Shown piece after piece: positions 44,646-56,332 of a stretch of 64,000 nucleotides of DNA. Position numbers and translations under genes: made by a program. The notes beneath the pieces were generated by a model, which was given only the letters and a program-made list of their open reading frames with translations, made no database searches and was not told where the DNA came from. Source of the DNA: Piezodorus guildinii (lineage: Eukaryota; Arthropoda; Insecta; Hemiptera; Pentatomidae); the NCBI GenBank assembly GCA_023052935.1, contig CM041298.1, forward strand, positions 56,198,990-56,262,989, read 5' to 3'. Each line of letters starts with the position of its first letter. Position 1 is the first letter of the stretch.

Positions 44646-45475
44646 ATTAATATTCTGGATTTGGGCAGTTTTGGATAGAAGACATTTTCGATTCGGAAAA
44701 GTTTGAGGTAGCAGACAAAAAAATGTACAAGTTGCCTAAAATGTTAAAAATCACATTGAAAAAATTTCCTCATAATACGCATTTTTCGGCCTCTGCTCTC
44801 TGACTTCACGGAAACAATCAATTAAAGACAATTTATTAAAACTTTGTAAGTATTGTAAGATTTTTTAATGAAAACAATTTGATTAATACGTGAAATACTG
44901 TATTTGTAAAGGATTCTTCCCAAAGACTAATAAATAATATATAGATAAATATATGTAGTTCAACAGAAAATACAATATTCGTGAGCAAACCCGAGAGATA
45001 CAGATAGTAATATTATATATCATATAACATATTACTGAAATATTCTACTGTGGAATGCCCGTAACTGACAGAGGGAAAACCAGGTAGTTGGTGGTTAGGA
45101 AGGGTGTTATTACATTGAAGAGGGTGTTTCTGATCTTGTCAGAACATTGATAATTCCTCATTAATTAACAACTTCTATCACAGGATTAATATCTATTACA
45201 GATATTAGTAAAAAAAAAAAAAAAAAGTGTATATTTTAACATAATACAACTGATGTTTATTGTAATAAATTTTTTAAAGCTGAGATTCTTAATTGAAGAC
45301 AAGCATTATGAGAGTATAACAGTATTTTCTTATATTTTTTTTTATTTTTTTGGCGATCAGGAATATATGAATAATAATTACTTACTATTAATAACACCTT
45401 TGCAATATACTTGTGAAAAGTGGAAAATAAAAAATGTATGTAGTATTTTAATAACTCAGTAGATGCATTTATATA
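44646..45475. other. No recognisable feature
   Basis: AT-rich. Confidence 0.4.
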
Positions 45476-46065
45476 AATAAATTTATATTCGGGATACTCT
45501 TATAAAATAAATAAATAAATTCTTTATTATCCTGGGATATGTCCCTTTAGAATAAAATACAATTTTATACACAAGAATGTACAAAGTGTGCTTTGGAGTC
45601 TTAAAGTATATTAAATGCATATAAACAAATTAAGAATTACTCATATAAACTAGACATATTTAATTGTGAAGAAAACAACAACCACAAAAAAAAAAAAAAA
45701 AAAAGCTTATTTACAATTCTATTGAGCCTGGATATTCATTAAGTGATTAAATATGCGGGATAGCAGGAGAGTCGGAGTGACGGATGGAAGGAGGGATAGA
45801 ATTCCATAGGATTGAGGATCGAATGAGAAAGGATCTGTCGAAATGTGCAGTTCGGTGGGTCGTACTGTATAAATATGAAGGCCTGGAGCGTGTACAACGG
45901 GGATGGACAGAGGATTTGAATTGTTGGGGGTCGAAAATGCATGATGGGCGGGGGGAATGGATAACTTGGTAAAGGAATGATGCGAGGAAATACTTGCGAC
46001 GATTGGAAGGGTAAAGCCACTTTAACTCGCCATAAAATTGAGATACGGAGGTGTATCTAGGGACC
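45476..46065 (-). pseudogene. CR1/L2-like LINE 3' end
   Basis: Minus strand from 46065: ELKWLYPSNRRKYFLASFLY, then (after frame changes) TRSRPSYLYSTTHRTAHFD and a LWNS-like block. The 3' UTR ends with the family hairpin (AAGGGACATATCCC) and AATAAAGAATTTATTTATTT at about 45490. RT domain absent. Confidence 0.65.
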
Positions 46066-46398
46066 CCGATGATGAATCGAACAGAGCTATTAATTTTTTT
46101 GCTAATTAATTAAGGTTACTTTAGTAAAATTAAATTAAATGTTATTTAAGTAAAATTAAATTAAATTAAAAGTTACTTAAGTAATATTAAATTAAGTTTA
46201 CTTAAGTATGCAAACTTGCTTTTGGGTTTATTACACTTGTTTAGAGTAAATTAACAAAGTAAAACATATTGGTGACATTAATTGTGTTCAATATATAGCT
46301 GCTGAACAAGAGTACATATCATAACAACCTTTATTTGTACATAAAATATAACAAAAAAATATATAGAAAACTTTCTATATATTTAAAAAAAATTGAAA
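46066..46398. repeat. Short tandem repeat around 46110-46205
   Basis: Three imperfect units of about 35-40 bp of the type 'gttacttaagtaaaattaaattaa'. The rest of the stretch is featureless. Confidence 0.6.
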
Positions 46399-46522
<124 letters not shown>

Positions 46523-46599
46523 CATATATTTTTCATTTATTTATTTTTTTTTTTCAATTGTAAATTAGTTGTTTTTAGGTTATCATTCTATTGTACTTA

Positions 46600-46870
46600 T
46601 TATCATTATTATTATGATCATTACTTTGTGATTTGTGTATGAGTGTGTGTGTGTGTGAGTGTATGTATATATTTTTCATTTTATTTATTTTTTTTTGTTT
46701 TTTTTGGTTAATCTACTATACCTATGTAAATAATTAAGTTTGTAAATAATTCAATCTATTTTATGTATTCTGGCCAGAAGAGCTATATTTATTTGTAACA
46801 TCAATGTTATTCTTAAGGGACTATGTCCCAGAATAAAGTTTATTTTTCTATTCTATTCTATTCTATATTG
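46600..46870 (+). mobile_element. CR1-like LINE 3' UTR and tail
   Basis: 'ttctggccagaagagctatatttatttgtaa', then 'ttattcttaagggactatgtcccagaataaagttta' and a (TTCTA)n tail at about 46845-46866. The hairpin plus short-repeat tail fits CR1/L2-type elements. Confidence 0.6.
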
Positions 46871-46902
46871 CAAACAGGTACTGACCATATAGGATTTGGA
46901 TT

Positions 46903-46905
<3 letters not shown>

Positions 46906-46993
<88 letters not shown>
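46906..46993. repeat. (TA)n(TG)n microsatellite
   Basis: TA run of about 75 bp passing into TGTGTGTGTGTG. Confidence 0.95.
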
Positions 46994-47039
46994 ACAAAAT
47001 CAACTTTTAGTTGAGGTTTTTGAGTTCGATGGATTGAAC

Positions 47040-47405
47040 TTTCAATATATTTATTTTCGCAACCACACTTAGTAATGTACCAGCCCCATCCTTTTCCATT
47101 CATTCCTATCCAATGCTACTCTCTTCCAGGTTGCCCCTCCGCAACTCTTCTTCATCTCCTTGTCCCAGCCTGTCGGTGGACGTCCTCGTTTTCTTCTATA
47201 CTCTCTTGGATACCACTCAGTAAGTTGCCTGGTCCATGATGTAATATTTCTCCGGATGACATGTCCGGTCCAGGTCTACTTCCTTACATTGACTTTTTCC
47301 ACAATATCTGGAAGATCGGTCCTAGATCCTACCCACTTATTTGTTTTCCGATCTCGTATCGATATTCCATACTTCTGACCGTTACTCTCAACTTGGAACA
47401 TAGGG
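47040..47405 (-). pseudogene. RTE-clade LINE C-terminus
   Basis: Minus strand: WTGHVIRRNITSWTRQLTEW, then YPREYRRKRGRPPTGWDKEM and ATWKRVALDRNEWKRMGLVH before a stop. This is the GHV.R / GRPP.RW / A.DR..W block that closes RTE-type polyproteins. A stop (K*TW) precedes it. It differs in sequence from the RTE-A and RTE-B copies, so it is a third family. Confidence 0.75.
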
Positions 47406-47416
47406 AATACCACGGT

Positions 47417-47418
<2 letters not shown>

Positions 47419-47457
<39 letters not shown>

Positions 47458-47560
47458 TCGTATATATTACAATTTGTCATAATAGACAATAATAATAGTG
47501 CTACAGGATCTCATTCATGCAACACTCCAAACAATTTGCAGTAGTAAATACAAAATCTGC
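47419..47560 (-). mobile_element. Jockey-like LINE tail with long poly(A)
   Basis: A T run of about 35 bases (47424-47453) is followed by 'attcgtatatattacaatttgtcataatagacaataataatag'. This is the complement of the Jockey 3' end seen at 11.75-11.83 kb. Confidence 0.65.
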
Positions 47561-48184
47561 AATGAAAATTCTTACTTTCGAAAATTGAATTTTTGCCGCG
47601 TTTGCCCTACTGTGTGCTGCTCGGTAAGTTAATATAACGAGAAGTCAACCAAATAATTAATAATTAGAGCTAATTATTAATAATTAATATTACTCTGGAA
47701 CTTGGTTCCTGTGTCATTAATAATAATCAGCAATGATGTGAAATTATCATGATTAAAAAGGCATAAATTAGTTACCTCTTGACGCATAAGTTGTTTGACT
47801 TGAGAGAACACCCAGCAGTTTAGTCTCAATATGTAAATAGTACTGGAGAAATAGTCCATAACTGTTATCTAATTACATCAGATCATCGTTGGTTAAAGCA
47901 TTATTTTTTTAAATGCCATTGTACGAATAAAATAGATGATTTTCATAATAGCGATAATCATCATTTAGTGTAAATGTTACTAGTAAATCTATTAGGAAAA
48001 TTGAATAAAGTTAGACCGGGTGATAATTATTCCTATAATAATAATTGAGTTTCCGCCGTGTTTGAAACCAGGTAATTAATTCTCTTTCACCTATGAGTCA
48101 ATTAATCCATTAAAATCGTCCAGAACTTGCCGCTAAACATATGTGATTTTTTTTACTAATTATTGTGTAAATGTTCGCGGCTGA
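47561..48184. other. No recognisable feature
   Basis: AT-rich. Confidence 0.4.
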
Positions 48185-48192
48185 AAACATGT

Positions 48193-48440
48193 GTTCAGAT
48201 GCATTTTATCCCAAAGGTCACGGGTTCGAACCTGCAGGTGGTCTGAGGATTTTTTGATGGGAGTAAAAAATCTTTAGTTATGCCGTCCTGCGGAGGGGAC
48301 GTAAAAAGGTAGTCCCGACCTTTTACGATGTCAGGTACTCGTTAAAGATCCCTATCCTAATCAAACCTGGATAGGCAAATTTTAGGTCTCCCATTGTAGC
48401 ATTGTCCGATTAGCCACAGTAGCATAAAGTGACTTTAAAT
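48193..48440 (+). mobile_element. SINE family S1, 5'-truncated copy
   Basis: Begins just upstream of the B box (GGGTTCGAACC at 48230). The rest matches the S1 body at 8.62-8.89 kb ('gtcaggtactcgttaaagatc', 'ccgattagccacagtagcataaa'). Candidate target duplication AAACATGT at 48185-48192 and 48452-48459. Confidence 0.7.
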
Positions 48441-48515
48441 AAATAAACAAGAAACATGTTTGAGAAAATCTCTCTTATTATGGTAATTTTGTAAATATCA
48501 AATCAAAACAAAACA

Positions 48516-49318
48516 ATTTTTTTTTTCTTTCAACAACAATTTTTATTGAGTAAAATTACAATCTGTCCCAAATTTGGACATCAATAGAAGTGGTGAAAGA
48601 TATCTTACATACTACATTCATGCAATATTTACACAGCATAAAATTACAATAAAATATATACACAATAATGAATCAATACAATAAAGTCAAGAAATCACTC
48701 ATACCTATATACACATTCACACACTCATACATACATCACATTGAGTGGAGAATCTAGCCAGTGCTAAAACTCCAATATATTCACAAATAGTCGCGGAGCC
48801 ACTACCGTTTCAACCTTCTAGTTGGGTTGTATGGATGAGTGGAGCTGGATAGGGATTGAGCTAGAGGATTAGGATGATGAATTAGGTTCTGGTGGAATTT
48901 AGAAAATTTGGATGGAATTAGGTCTGAAATAAATGGAACATTAAGGTCGTGGTGCGAGGTATAGTTGGAGACATAAAAGGAGCATTTACTATTGTACGGA
49001 GGACTTTGGATTGAAAGGATTGAATGCGTTTGATATTAGTACGTTTAGCTGTCCCCCACAGTTCAAGTCCGTAGGTCCAGATGGGCTTCAGTATTGTCTT
49101 GTAGATTAATAATTTGTTGTCAACTGTAAATTCAGATTTTCTGTTGAGTAGACGGTATAACTGTCCGAATCGTCGGCTGAGTTCTTGTCTTTTAAGTATT
49201 TTATGTGGGTTCTATGTCAATCTTTTGGCTAATAGTAAGCCAAGATCCCGGACTATATCTGAGGAAGGAATTAGTAATGAGTTGAAATAAACTGGCGGAC
49301 AGGATTTTAGTCTAAGAG
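48516..49318 (-). pseudogene. Jockey-like LINE 3' end
   Basis: The poly(A) is read as the T run near 48518-48527. On the minus strand the coding block includes the RRLKR motif region (about 48805-48820) and the WTYGLELWG block (49050-49085), then continues upstream to about 49318. The order matches the copy at 10.3-11.8 kb, without the mariner. Frame broken by small indels. Confidence 0.75.
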
Positions 49319-49657
49319 TGAAGGTTAAAAACAAAAATTAACAATATGATAAGGATAGTTTTTATATTTTTTGTCTTTACAACTTATTATCTTAAAAGTG
49401 AAGAAAGTGGTTAAAAACAATTGTCGAAAATATATCAAGAACGAGAATTTTAGTGAGTCAAAAGTTTATAAAGGAAAAGAAACTCTACTATGATTTTTTA
49501 TCCTATTTAGCTTAGTTATAGTCCTAATAAAATTTCGATCTTAAGAATATAGTGATGTGTGTAATGGAGTGAGGTCCCAAACACAAAGCTGGTGGGAGCC
49601 AAGATGCTATGTGAAATGGCTTTTTCACTACTTTAAACATGTTTATATTTTTGTTCT
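49319..49657. other. No recognisable feature
   Basis: AT-rich spacer up to the target duplication of the RTE insertion. Confidence 0.4.
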
Positions 49658-49674
49658 TTAAATAGTTATTTAAA

Positions 49675-50643
49675 ATTACTCCGAGAGATTTGAGGTTCGA
49701 TCGGGTTTGAAACAGGGTGACTCCCTTTCACCTGTGTTATTTAATATAGCTTTAGAATATGTCATAGAAAAGGTGATGTGTACCGAGAAAGGCTTAAATA
49801 TGGGTGACAAAATTCCGGTTTTGGGGTATGCCGATGATCTGGTACTGCTAGGTGAAGACACGGAAACCATACAACTAAATACAAGTGTGTTAATAAAAAC
49901 CGGTAAAGAAATAGGACTCGAATTAAATACCGATAAGACGAAGTATATGATTAGTAGCAGAAACGGTGTCGATCTTGGTGATATTGATGTATCAGGTCAT
50001 ACTTTTGAACACGTAGAGAAATTCAAGTAATTATGTTCAATTATAACTAGAAAAAATGAAATCCAGGAAGAAATAAAGTCCCGGTTGAAGGTGGGAAATG
50101 CGTGTTATTATTCAGTTGCTAAGTTACTTAGTTCGCGGCTTCTATCTAAAAACTTAAAGATTAGAATTTATAAAACTATTATTCTTCCAACGTTTCTTTA
50201 CGGATGTGAAACGTGGCCGCTTACTTTGAAGGATGAACAACAGCTTAAGGTTTTCGAAAATAAGGTATTGCGTAAAATATTTGGTCCAAAGAGAGATGAG
50301 GCCACTGGGGAGTTTAGAAGGTTGCACAACGTGGAATTGCGGAACTTAAATCCTGTGAATATAATTGAGCTGATTGCATCGCGGAGACTCAAATGGGCGA
50401 GTAAAGTTATTGGGCTCGATGACGAGCGGATTCCGAGAAAGTTGGTATTTGCTGATCCGACTGGTAGGCGTCCGAAAGGTAGGCCGAAGCGGAGATGGGA
50501 GGATTGCGTTAAGGCTGATCTCGGGAGCTTGGACTTGAATGGTGAACATTGGACGAGTCTGTGTAGGCGGAATTTGGTGGTATCGGCATCGAACCTTCGG
50601 GTTCGCTAAGCCTATTATTATTATTATTATTATATTATTATTA
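49675..50643 (+). mobile_element. RTE-A LINE, 5'-truncated, 17-bp target duplication
   Basis: Flanked by TTAAATAGTTATTTAAA at 49658-49674 and 50644-50660. It starts inside the RT domain and ends in a (TTA)n tail, the usual tail type of RTE elements. It is nearly identical to the copy at 58.03-58.97 kb. Confidence 0.9.
49677..50609 (+). pseudogene. RTE-A reverse transcriptase, C-terminal part with one stop
   Basis: One frame from the element start to the stop at 50609, interrupted only by TAA at 50028-50030 (TAT in the sister copy). It contains GLKQGDSLSPVLFN, the catalytic YADDLVLL, ILPTFLYGCETWPLTL and the C-terminal GRPKRRWEDCV block. The first RT aspartate (YIDFKKAYDS in the sister) is upstream of the truncation, so the product cannot work. 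Confidence 0.85.
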
Positions 50644-50715
50644 TTAAATAGTTATTTAAAGATGACTTTTATTTCTTTCTTTTTTCCTTATTTTATTATT
50701 GTAGAAAGATTATTT

Positions 50716-52384
50716 ATCATTCTATGGCATATCTTTTTGTAAAGACAAGGAAGGTCTACTCTTGGGTGACAAGAATAGAGTGATCGACAGATGGAAAGTA
50801 TACTTTAAAGTGCTCCTAAATCCAGACGAAAACTGTGAAGAGACAATGTGTGATCTCGGAACAGTAGAAGAGGACGTAGAGCTTGAACCACTAGATCCGG
50901 AATAAGAATAAGAAGTAATTATGTCCTTAAAAAATAACAAAGCCCCAGGAATTGATGGGATCCCAGCAGAAGCAATCCAAGCTGGAGGGGAGGCACTCTA
51001 TAGAAAAATATATGAATTGATTTTAATGATATGGACGAAAGAGGAAATGCCCAGTTAGTGGAAGGTGGCTGTTATGTTGCCTGTTCATAAAAAAGGAAAC
51101 ACATTGGATTGCGGGAATCATAGAGGTATTGCATTACTTAGTGTAGTCTACAAGATGCTGTCAACTTTGATAATGAAGCGGGTTGTCAAGAGAGCAGAAG
51201 AGGTGTTGGGCGATTACCAGTGTGTATTCCGCCCTGGAAGATCTACAATAGACAACATCTTTTGCATGAGGATGATGTTAGAAAAATGCTGGGAATGAAA
51301 TGTTGAACAACATCATCTGTTCATTGATTACAAGCAAGCATACGACAGCATAAATAGAAGCGTAATGTATGAAAAGCTAAAACATCTAGGATATCCTTTG
51401 AAGCTTATCAAGATGACCCTGCAGAATAGTCAAGGAGTTGTCAAAATTCAAGGTGAATTGTCAAACTCTTTTGAAATTCAGAAAGGTGTTAAGCAGGGCG
51501 ATCCTCTTTCTCCAGTCCTATTCAATTTGTTATTGGAAGTGTTTATGAGGTCAATAAGGACAAGGCCTGGAGGATGTATTTATCACAGACTGACGCAACA
51601 TCTAGCGTTTGCAGATGATTTTGTGATAACCGGGAGAACAACCAGTGCTTTACTTGGAGCTTTCGAGGAGTGCGAAGTGGCTGCGAGGAGAACAGAACTG
51701 ATAATAAATTCGGAAAAAAACTAAGTATATGAGGACCAGCAGGGAAGAATGAGGAAACAGGTATATCGAGGGGGCTGGATATAGGTTCGAGAGAGTACCA
51801 CAGTTTAAGTATCTAGGCACTGTTATCACTGTGAATAATAAGATTAGAGACGAAATTAAAGCAAGGATAACAGCTGGCAATAGGTGCTATTGGTCTCTTA
51901 TAAAAATATTTCAGAACAGGAATATATCCAGAGAACTGAATATAAGATTATATTGTACTGTCCTACAGCCAGTGGTCATGTACGAAAGCAAGTCCTGGAC
52001 ATTAACACGCAACGATGAAATACTACTAAACATGCGGGAATGAAACATTCTCAGAAAAATCTTTGGTCTTACAAAAGAAGAAGAAGATGAAATTAGAAAT
52101 CTGTATCAGACACCTGATATAGTTGCCAAAATCAAAAGTGCCAGAATTAGATGGCTGGGGCACGTACAGAGAATGGAAAGTGCGAGACTGCCAAAATTAT
52201 GATGGTGGGACACCTTGGTGGAAGAAGGAGCAGGGGCAGACTTATACTGCGTTGGCTACAGGACGTAGAGGAGGACCTTCGGTCGTTGGGTGTCAGCGGA
52301 TGGAGAAGGGGGCAGGTCAGAACGAAGGAGGATCGCTGAGGAGGCCAAGGTCCTTCAAGGACCATAGCGCCGATAGATAGATAA
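50716..52384 (+). pseudogene. RTE-B LINE, 5'-truncated, multiple stops
   Basis: Candidate target duplication AAAGATTATTT at 50705-50715 and 52385-52395; the tail is GATAGATAGATA. Reading from 50741: KDKEGLLLGDKNRVIDRW (connector), two TAA codons near 50903-50912, KAPGIDGIPAEAIQAGGEAL, TAG at about 51056, VAVMLPVHKKGNTLDCGNHR, VFRPGRSTIDN, TGA near 51296, LFIDYKQAYDSINR, KGVKQGDPLSPVLFN, and AFADDFVITG. Frameshifts after 51720 break the thumb and C-terminal parts (IRKIFG- and GHV-like blocks in other frames). All RT aspartates are present in the DNA but the gene is dead. It is more decayed than RTE-A. Confidence 0.8.
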
Positions 52385-52395
52385 AAAGATTATTT

Positions 52396-53689
52396 TATTT
52401 TACAGTGGCAAATCCAGTGTAACCTGTCGCCAGCTGCTGTATATTGTTTTTGTGCGCTATTAAGTTTTGTCTCTTCCTATTTCTTTCGTTATTTCACCTG
52501 TGCAGCTACAAGAAAATAAGTGACTATTTTAATTGTTTTCACCTACACCTGCTATTTATTCATTATATTTCAGCTCCTTTAAAATAGTACTTTTTTATGA
52601 ATTTTAAATAATGACAAAAATTCATTTTTCGCGATGCTCACACGAAAATATCTCAAAAGAAACTAGGTAACAAGTTATAAAAATAATACATATTACACAT
52701 CCATATAATGATTATAAATTAAACAAATTTGTGGCTGAGACTCAGATGGTTCCCGAGTTAAAAAATTCTTTTGCTGTTAAGAAAAAAAGAAAGTTTTCTT
52801 TAAAAATTATCACCTGTGGTAATTGATTCATCCCTATTCGTTAACTTTGGCATTTATTGTAAATCTATATGTTGCCTTTTGCTGCATCTTGGCTGCATTT
52901 TAAGGCGTCGGTAAGTTTATTTAGATATTTATATATAGGTGTAGATTGATTCATTTTAGAATACGCCTAAATCTCTTCTATATAACTTTTCGTGAAAATG
53001 GATATAGTAAATTGTTTATGGATTTCTGGGAAGTGCCCCTTTAAAATATGAATTTCACCCATCTATTTCTTTTTCAACGGTGGGTTGTTGATGTAGCGTC
53101 AGATTAAAAGCGGAAATTGATTCAATATTTGATACGTTCAAACTGCACGTCATATACAGCTCCATCTAAGAACCTTCAGACCCATGTTACGGTTCATTTC
53201 AACAAGCATAAAGCTGATAGAATCTGTGCGTTTACCACAAACCTACAAAAAGGTAGATATTTGTTGTGAGAAACCCTCTCACTCCTTGAGACTTCTTTAC
53301 CTACGTTAGAAGGTGTCAGGAATCCGGCTACTATATCGATTTTCAATATTTACAGATATCAACTACGGTAAAATCTTACGAATATGTTTAGGCATAAATG
53401 CTGCTCAAAATAACTTCTACTACCTTCGATACATTTCTCCTAACATCCAATAATTTTAATTTATTTTCTCATTTTTTTTGGGGAGGGGGATTGAGGAGGT
53501 GAGGGATTTTTATCGTACCTCAGAAAAACGTAATTTATCTCGGAAGTATTAGGAAAAAATCTGGTGTGCACGAAATACGAATTTTTCTTAACTTATTTAA
53601 AAAAAAATATAAAATTATGTAAAATGATGGAGTTTAAATGACCGTTGAAAATATTTAATAAGGAAGATATTATGATATTAAATAAGGAA
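52396..53689. other. No recognisable gene
   Basis: AT-rich. A family A end shred ('aaaaaatctggtgtgcacgaaatacg') lies at about 53554-53580. A T-rich tract with AG at 52506 is a possible acceptor but no open exon follows. Confidence 0.35.
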
Positions 53690-53945
53690 GATGGTTCGGA
53701 TGCGTTAATATAAACTATTAAGGAACACTTATTGAATTTGTGTGCCGATGTTTCGGCCTACATTGTGCGTCCTCATCAGGGTGACTCTGAATCTAAATGC
53801 TAGAGACGTGACTTGAGGTATCTCAGTTCTTGAAATACGTTTTTGGGTCACCTTGGTGAAGGAAACCCCACAATGTAGGCCGAAACGGCAATGTAGGCAC
53901 ACAAATACAATAAGTGTTCTTTATTACCATCTTCTTCATCAAGAT
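53690..53945. repeat. Penelope-like inverted repeat with hammerhead-like core
   Basis: The left arm ('gaacacttattgaatttgtgtgccgatgtttcggcctacattgtg', from about 53722) returns inverted at 53855-53935 ('cacaatgtaggccgaaacggcaatgtaggcacacaaatacaataagtgttc'). On the minus strand the left arm contains CCCTGATGAGGACG, then CACAATGTAGGCC and GAAAC. This is a hammerhead core order with a weak stem II. Same family as 6.77-6.89 kb. Confidence 0.55.
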
Positions 53946-54589
53946 TATTTCACTTTTAACCCTTACCACTCACTTGCGCCGCTCCGGCAACATAGAGTTT
54001 ATTTAAGTAATTCCGATGTCGCTGGAGAAGCAATATATTACGTTGATTTCCAAAGCCATGTTTTAAAAGAGTCTTAATATATTGTATCAATTATTAAAAA
54101 AACGGAAAAATCTATTTATTTAAATAGACTCACTCAACATTTATCGGCCGTCCTGTAGATGTTCTATGCGCGACTAACTTGGGGTGGGGATGTTAAAAGC
54201 TTTATATATTTATTCTACAAACAGTGCTTGCATAGAACGTGTTTAGGTAAATGTATATCTTACAAATATTGAAACAAAAGATAACTCAGGACAATGATGA
54301 GATATAGTACCTTTTGAAAATCAACGTCTTATATACAATCGATATGAATTATTTTTCTTTCTAAGATAAAGGGGTCCCATATTTTTTAGTTCTAACTCAC
54401 GGAGTTTCTTTAATTCCATATTTAAAAAAGCACTGTAGTGGTAAGGGTTAAATAAAGGTTAAAAGTTGAGAATTTTTTTTTTAATTACATTTAGTTTTAG
54501 ACGGAATACAAATAATTTTGAATACAAATTATTATCAACAACAATCATTTGTTTCCGCTTTCCATCACTCTCGATAACCTTATCCAACT
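53946..54589. other. Mostly featureless; short inverted repeat
   Basis: 'cttttaacccttaccact' (53954) and 'agtggtaagggttaaataaagg' (54436) are inverted copies about 480 bp apart. No coding frame supported. Confidence 0.4.
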
Positions 54590-55960
54590 AAAATATAGTA
54601 TTTTTTTCTAAACTCTTTAGCTTTTCAACGGTATATTATACATCTATACTTTTATACTTAAAGAGATTTAACTAAAAAATATCTTTGCTCCTCTCGCCTT
54701 ATCCTAATTTAATTTTAAACCCGTATGTTTCCTATCATTCTACCAATTTGACTACTGCTGTACGTTGTATGGGGTGTCTCTGGGAATCTTGAATCAGAAC
54801 TTAAAACGATTATTCAACTGCTTATTACGCTTCATCTTCGGGATATCCAGGGACACTTCTGTCGCCGGATTCTAGGATGAGTTAAAGTGGCTTTACCCGT
54901 CCTACTGTTGTAAGTACTTCCTGGCAACCTTCCTCTTTTAAGTTCTCCGATTTCACCGCCCGTCTTACATTTCAGATATGTTTTCATTCAAGTCCTCTTT
55001 CTACTCCTACAACACTTGTTCGCGGCCTTCAGACCTGTACATAGTGCCCCGTCGAACCGCAGCTTTTGATCGTCCTTATCTGCTCCTTTTCCATATGGAA
55101 TTCTATTCCCTTTTATATTCGTCACTCGGATACTCTACCGATTATTAAATCCCGTCTATTCAATCATTTCCTTTCTATTCAATTCCCAAAAGGCCTTTTA
55201 TAGATTTGAAAATTTCAATAAAAAGCAGTAAAAAACATAGAAAAGAATTTTATTTTGTGTTGTATTTGCACAATTACTATATTGTTTCAACATTCCACCA
55301 ATAATATAAAGTTATTTTAATTAAAATTTGTACTTCAGATTTATGCATGGAAATATATTTTTTTGTCTAGTTTTGTTATTAATTATTAGAATTAGAGTTA
55401 TTAGAAGCTACCTTTTAATTTATTAACGCAGTTCAATTTTTTTATTTTTTATTTCTATTATTTTGTACACTAAGACACTAAAGTTATTTTTATAAATTTT
55501 GGTATAATATTTTAAAAAGACTCGTCCTAGAATAAAGAATTTATTATTATTATTATTTCTACTAATTCGTTCAACTGGTATATTTATTTGTTTTTTATCA
55601 ATGCTAACAATATGAAATAGTTACCTTTTTCGGATCTACGTGTATAAAATTAAAGATAGTTTAAACGAAGAAAATTTGAGATATCAGCATTTAAGCCCTG
55701 TAAAACTGAGAATAAAACCTGCATGATATTAAATATTGACAAGTTTAATCAAAACGGTTAATAAGTGTTTTTGAGAAACAAGAGATGCTCTCCTTGTTCG
55801 CTAATTTTATTGAAAAAGATGCTGTAATGTCTACAGTCAAATGTGTGATTTCAGTTTTATAAAACAATCGTTTTCGGGTAGTTGCCACATACGCATAGAG
55901 ACTATTTTGTGGGAATCGGTCATTTGGACTGAGAGGACTCTAAAACTTTTCCGGTGAAAA
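54590..55960 (-). mobile_element. Family A copy split by a CR1-like LINE
   Basis: 54590-54705 has 'ctttagcttttcaacggtatattatac' and 'atctttgctcctctcgccttatcc'. The copy resumes at 55565 with 'aattcgttcaactggtatatttatttg' and continues through 'catttaagccctgtaaaactg' to 'aaaacttttccggtgaaaactcc'. The right terminal repeat is lost. Confidence 0.7.
54706..55564 (+). pseudogene. CR1/L2-like LINE 3' end inside family A
   Basis: Frames with stops read LLRFIFGISRDTSV, DELKWLYPSYCCKYFLATFL, RSRPSDLYIVPRRTAAFDR-like and FHMEFYSL blocks. This is the same C-terminal arrangement as at 2.5 and 46 kb. The tail is 'gactcgtcctagaataaagaattta' with (TTA)n at 55544-55558. RT palm absent. Confidence 0.65.
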
Positions 55961-56332
55961 CTCCACTGGGAATAGTTAATTAGGAGGATAATTAAATTGA
56001 ACCTGATGATCACCCACGGCAGCTGATTAGCCGGGACGTTATCAATCCATCAGGACTCTGATAAGGCACAAAGGACTGTCAGGAGCATCACTCGGACTCC
56101 GATGGGACGGCAGATAGTGGTTTCAAGGCAACGGCCGGAGCCGCTCGTTATTTGGTCCTCTCTCTAATCTCCCAAGTGCCAATGAAGGCGGCGATACACG
56201 CTGAGAATTAGGGTGTGTAGATGAGGTGAAATTCGTGATTCGTTGGTGAAAGTGAATATATAAATTGAACATACTTTCAACATATTATAATAAATGTTGA
56301 ATTACCGAATTTTCTATATTATTTCATTTATT
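55961..56332. other. GC-richer block, no gene; one arm of an inverted repeat
   Basis: 55980-56240 is GC-richer without an open frame. 56184-56231 ('gaaggcggcgatacacgctgagaattagggtgtgtagatgaggtgaaa') is found inverted at 59227-59275, on the other side of the RTE element. Confidence 0.4.

Noticed and set aside
52480..52540. Exon after the AG at 52506
   Set aside because: Stops in all frames within a few codons and no donor follows.
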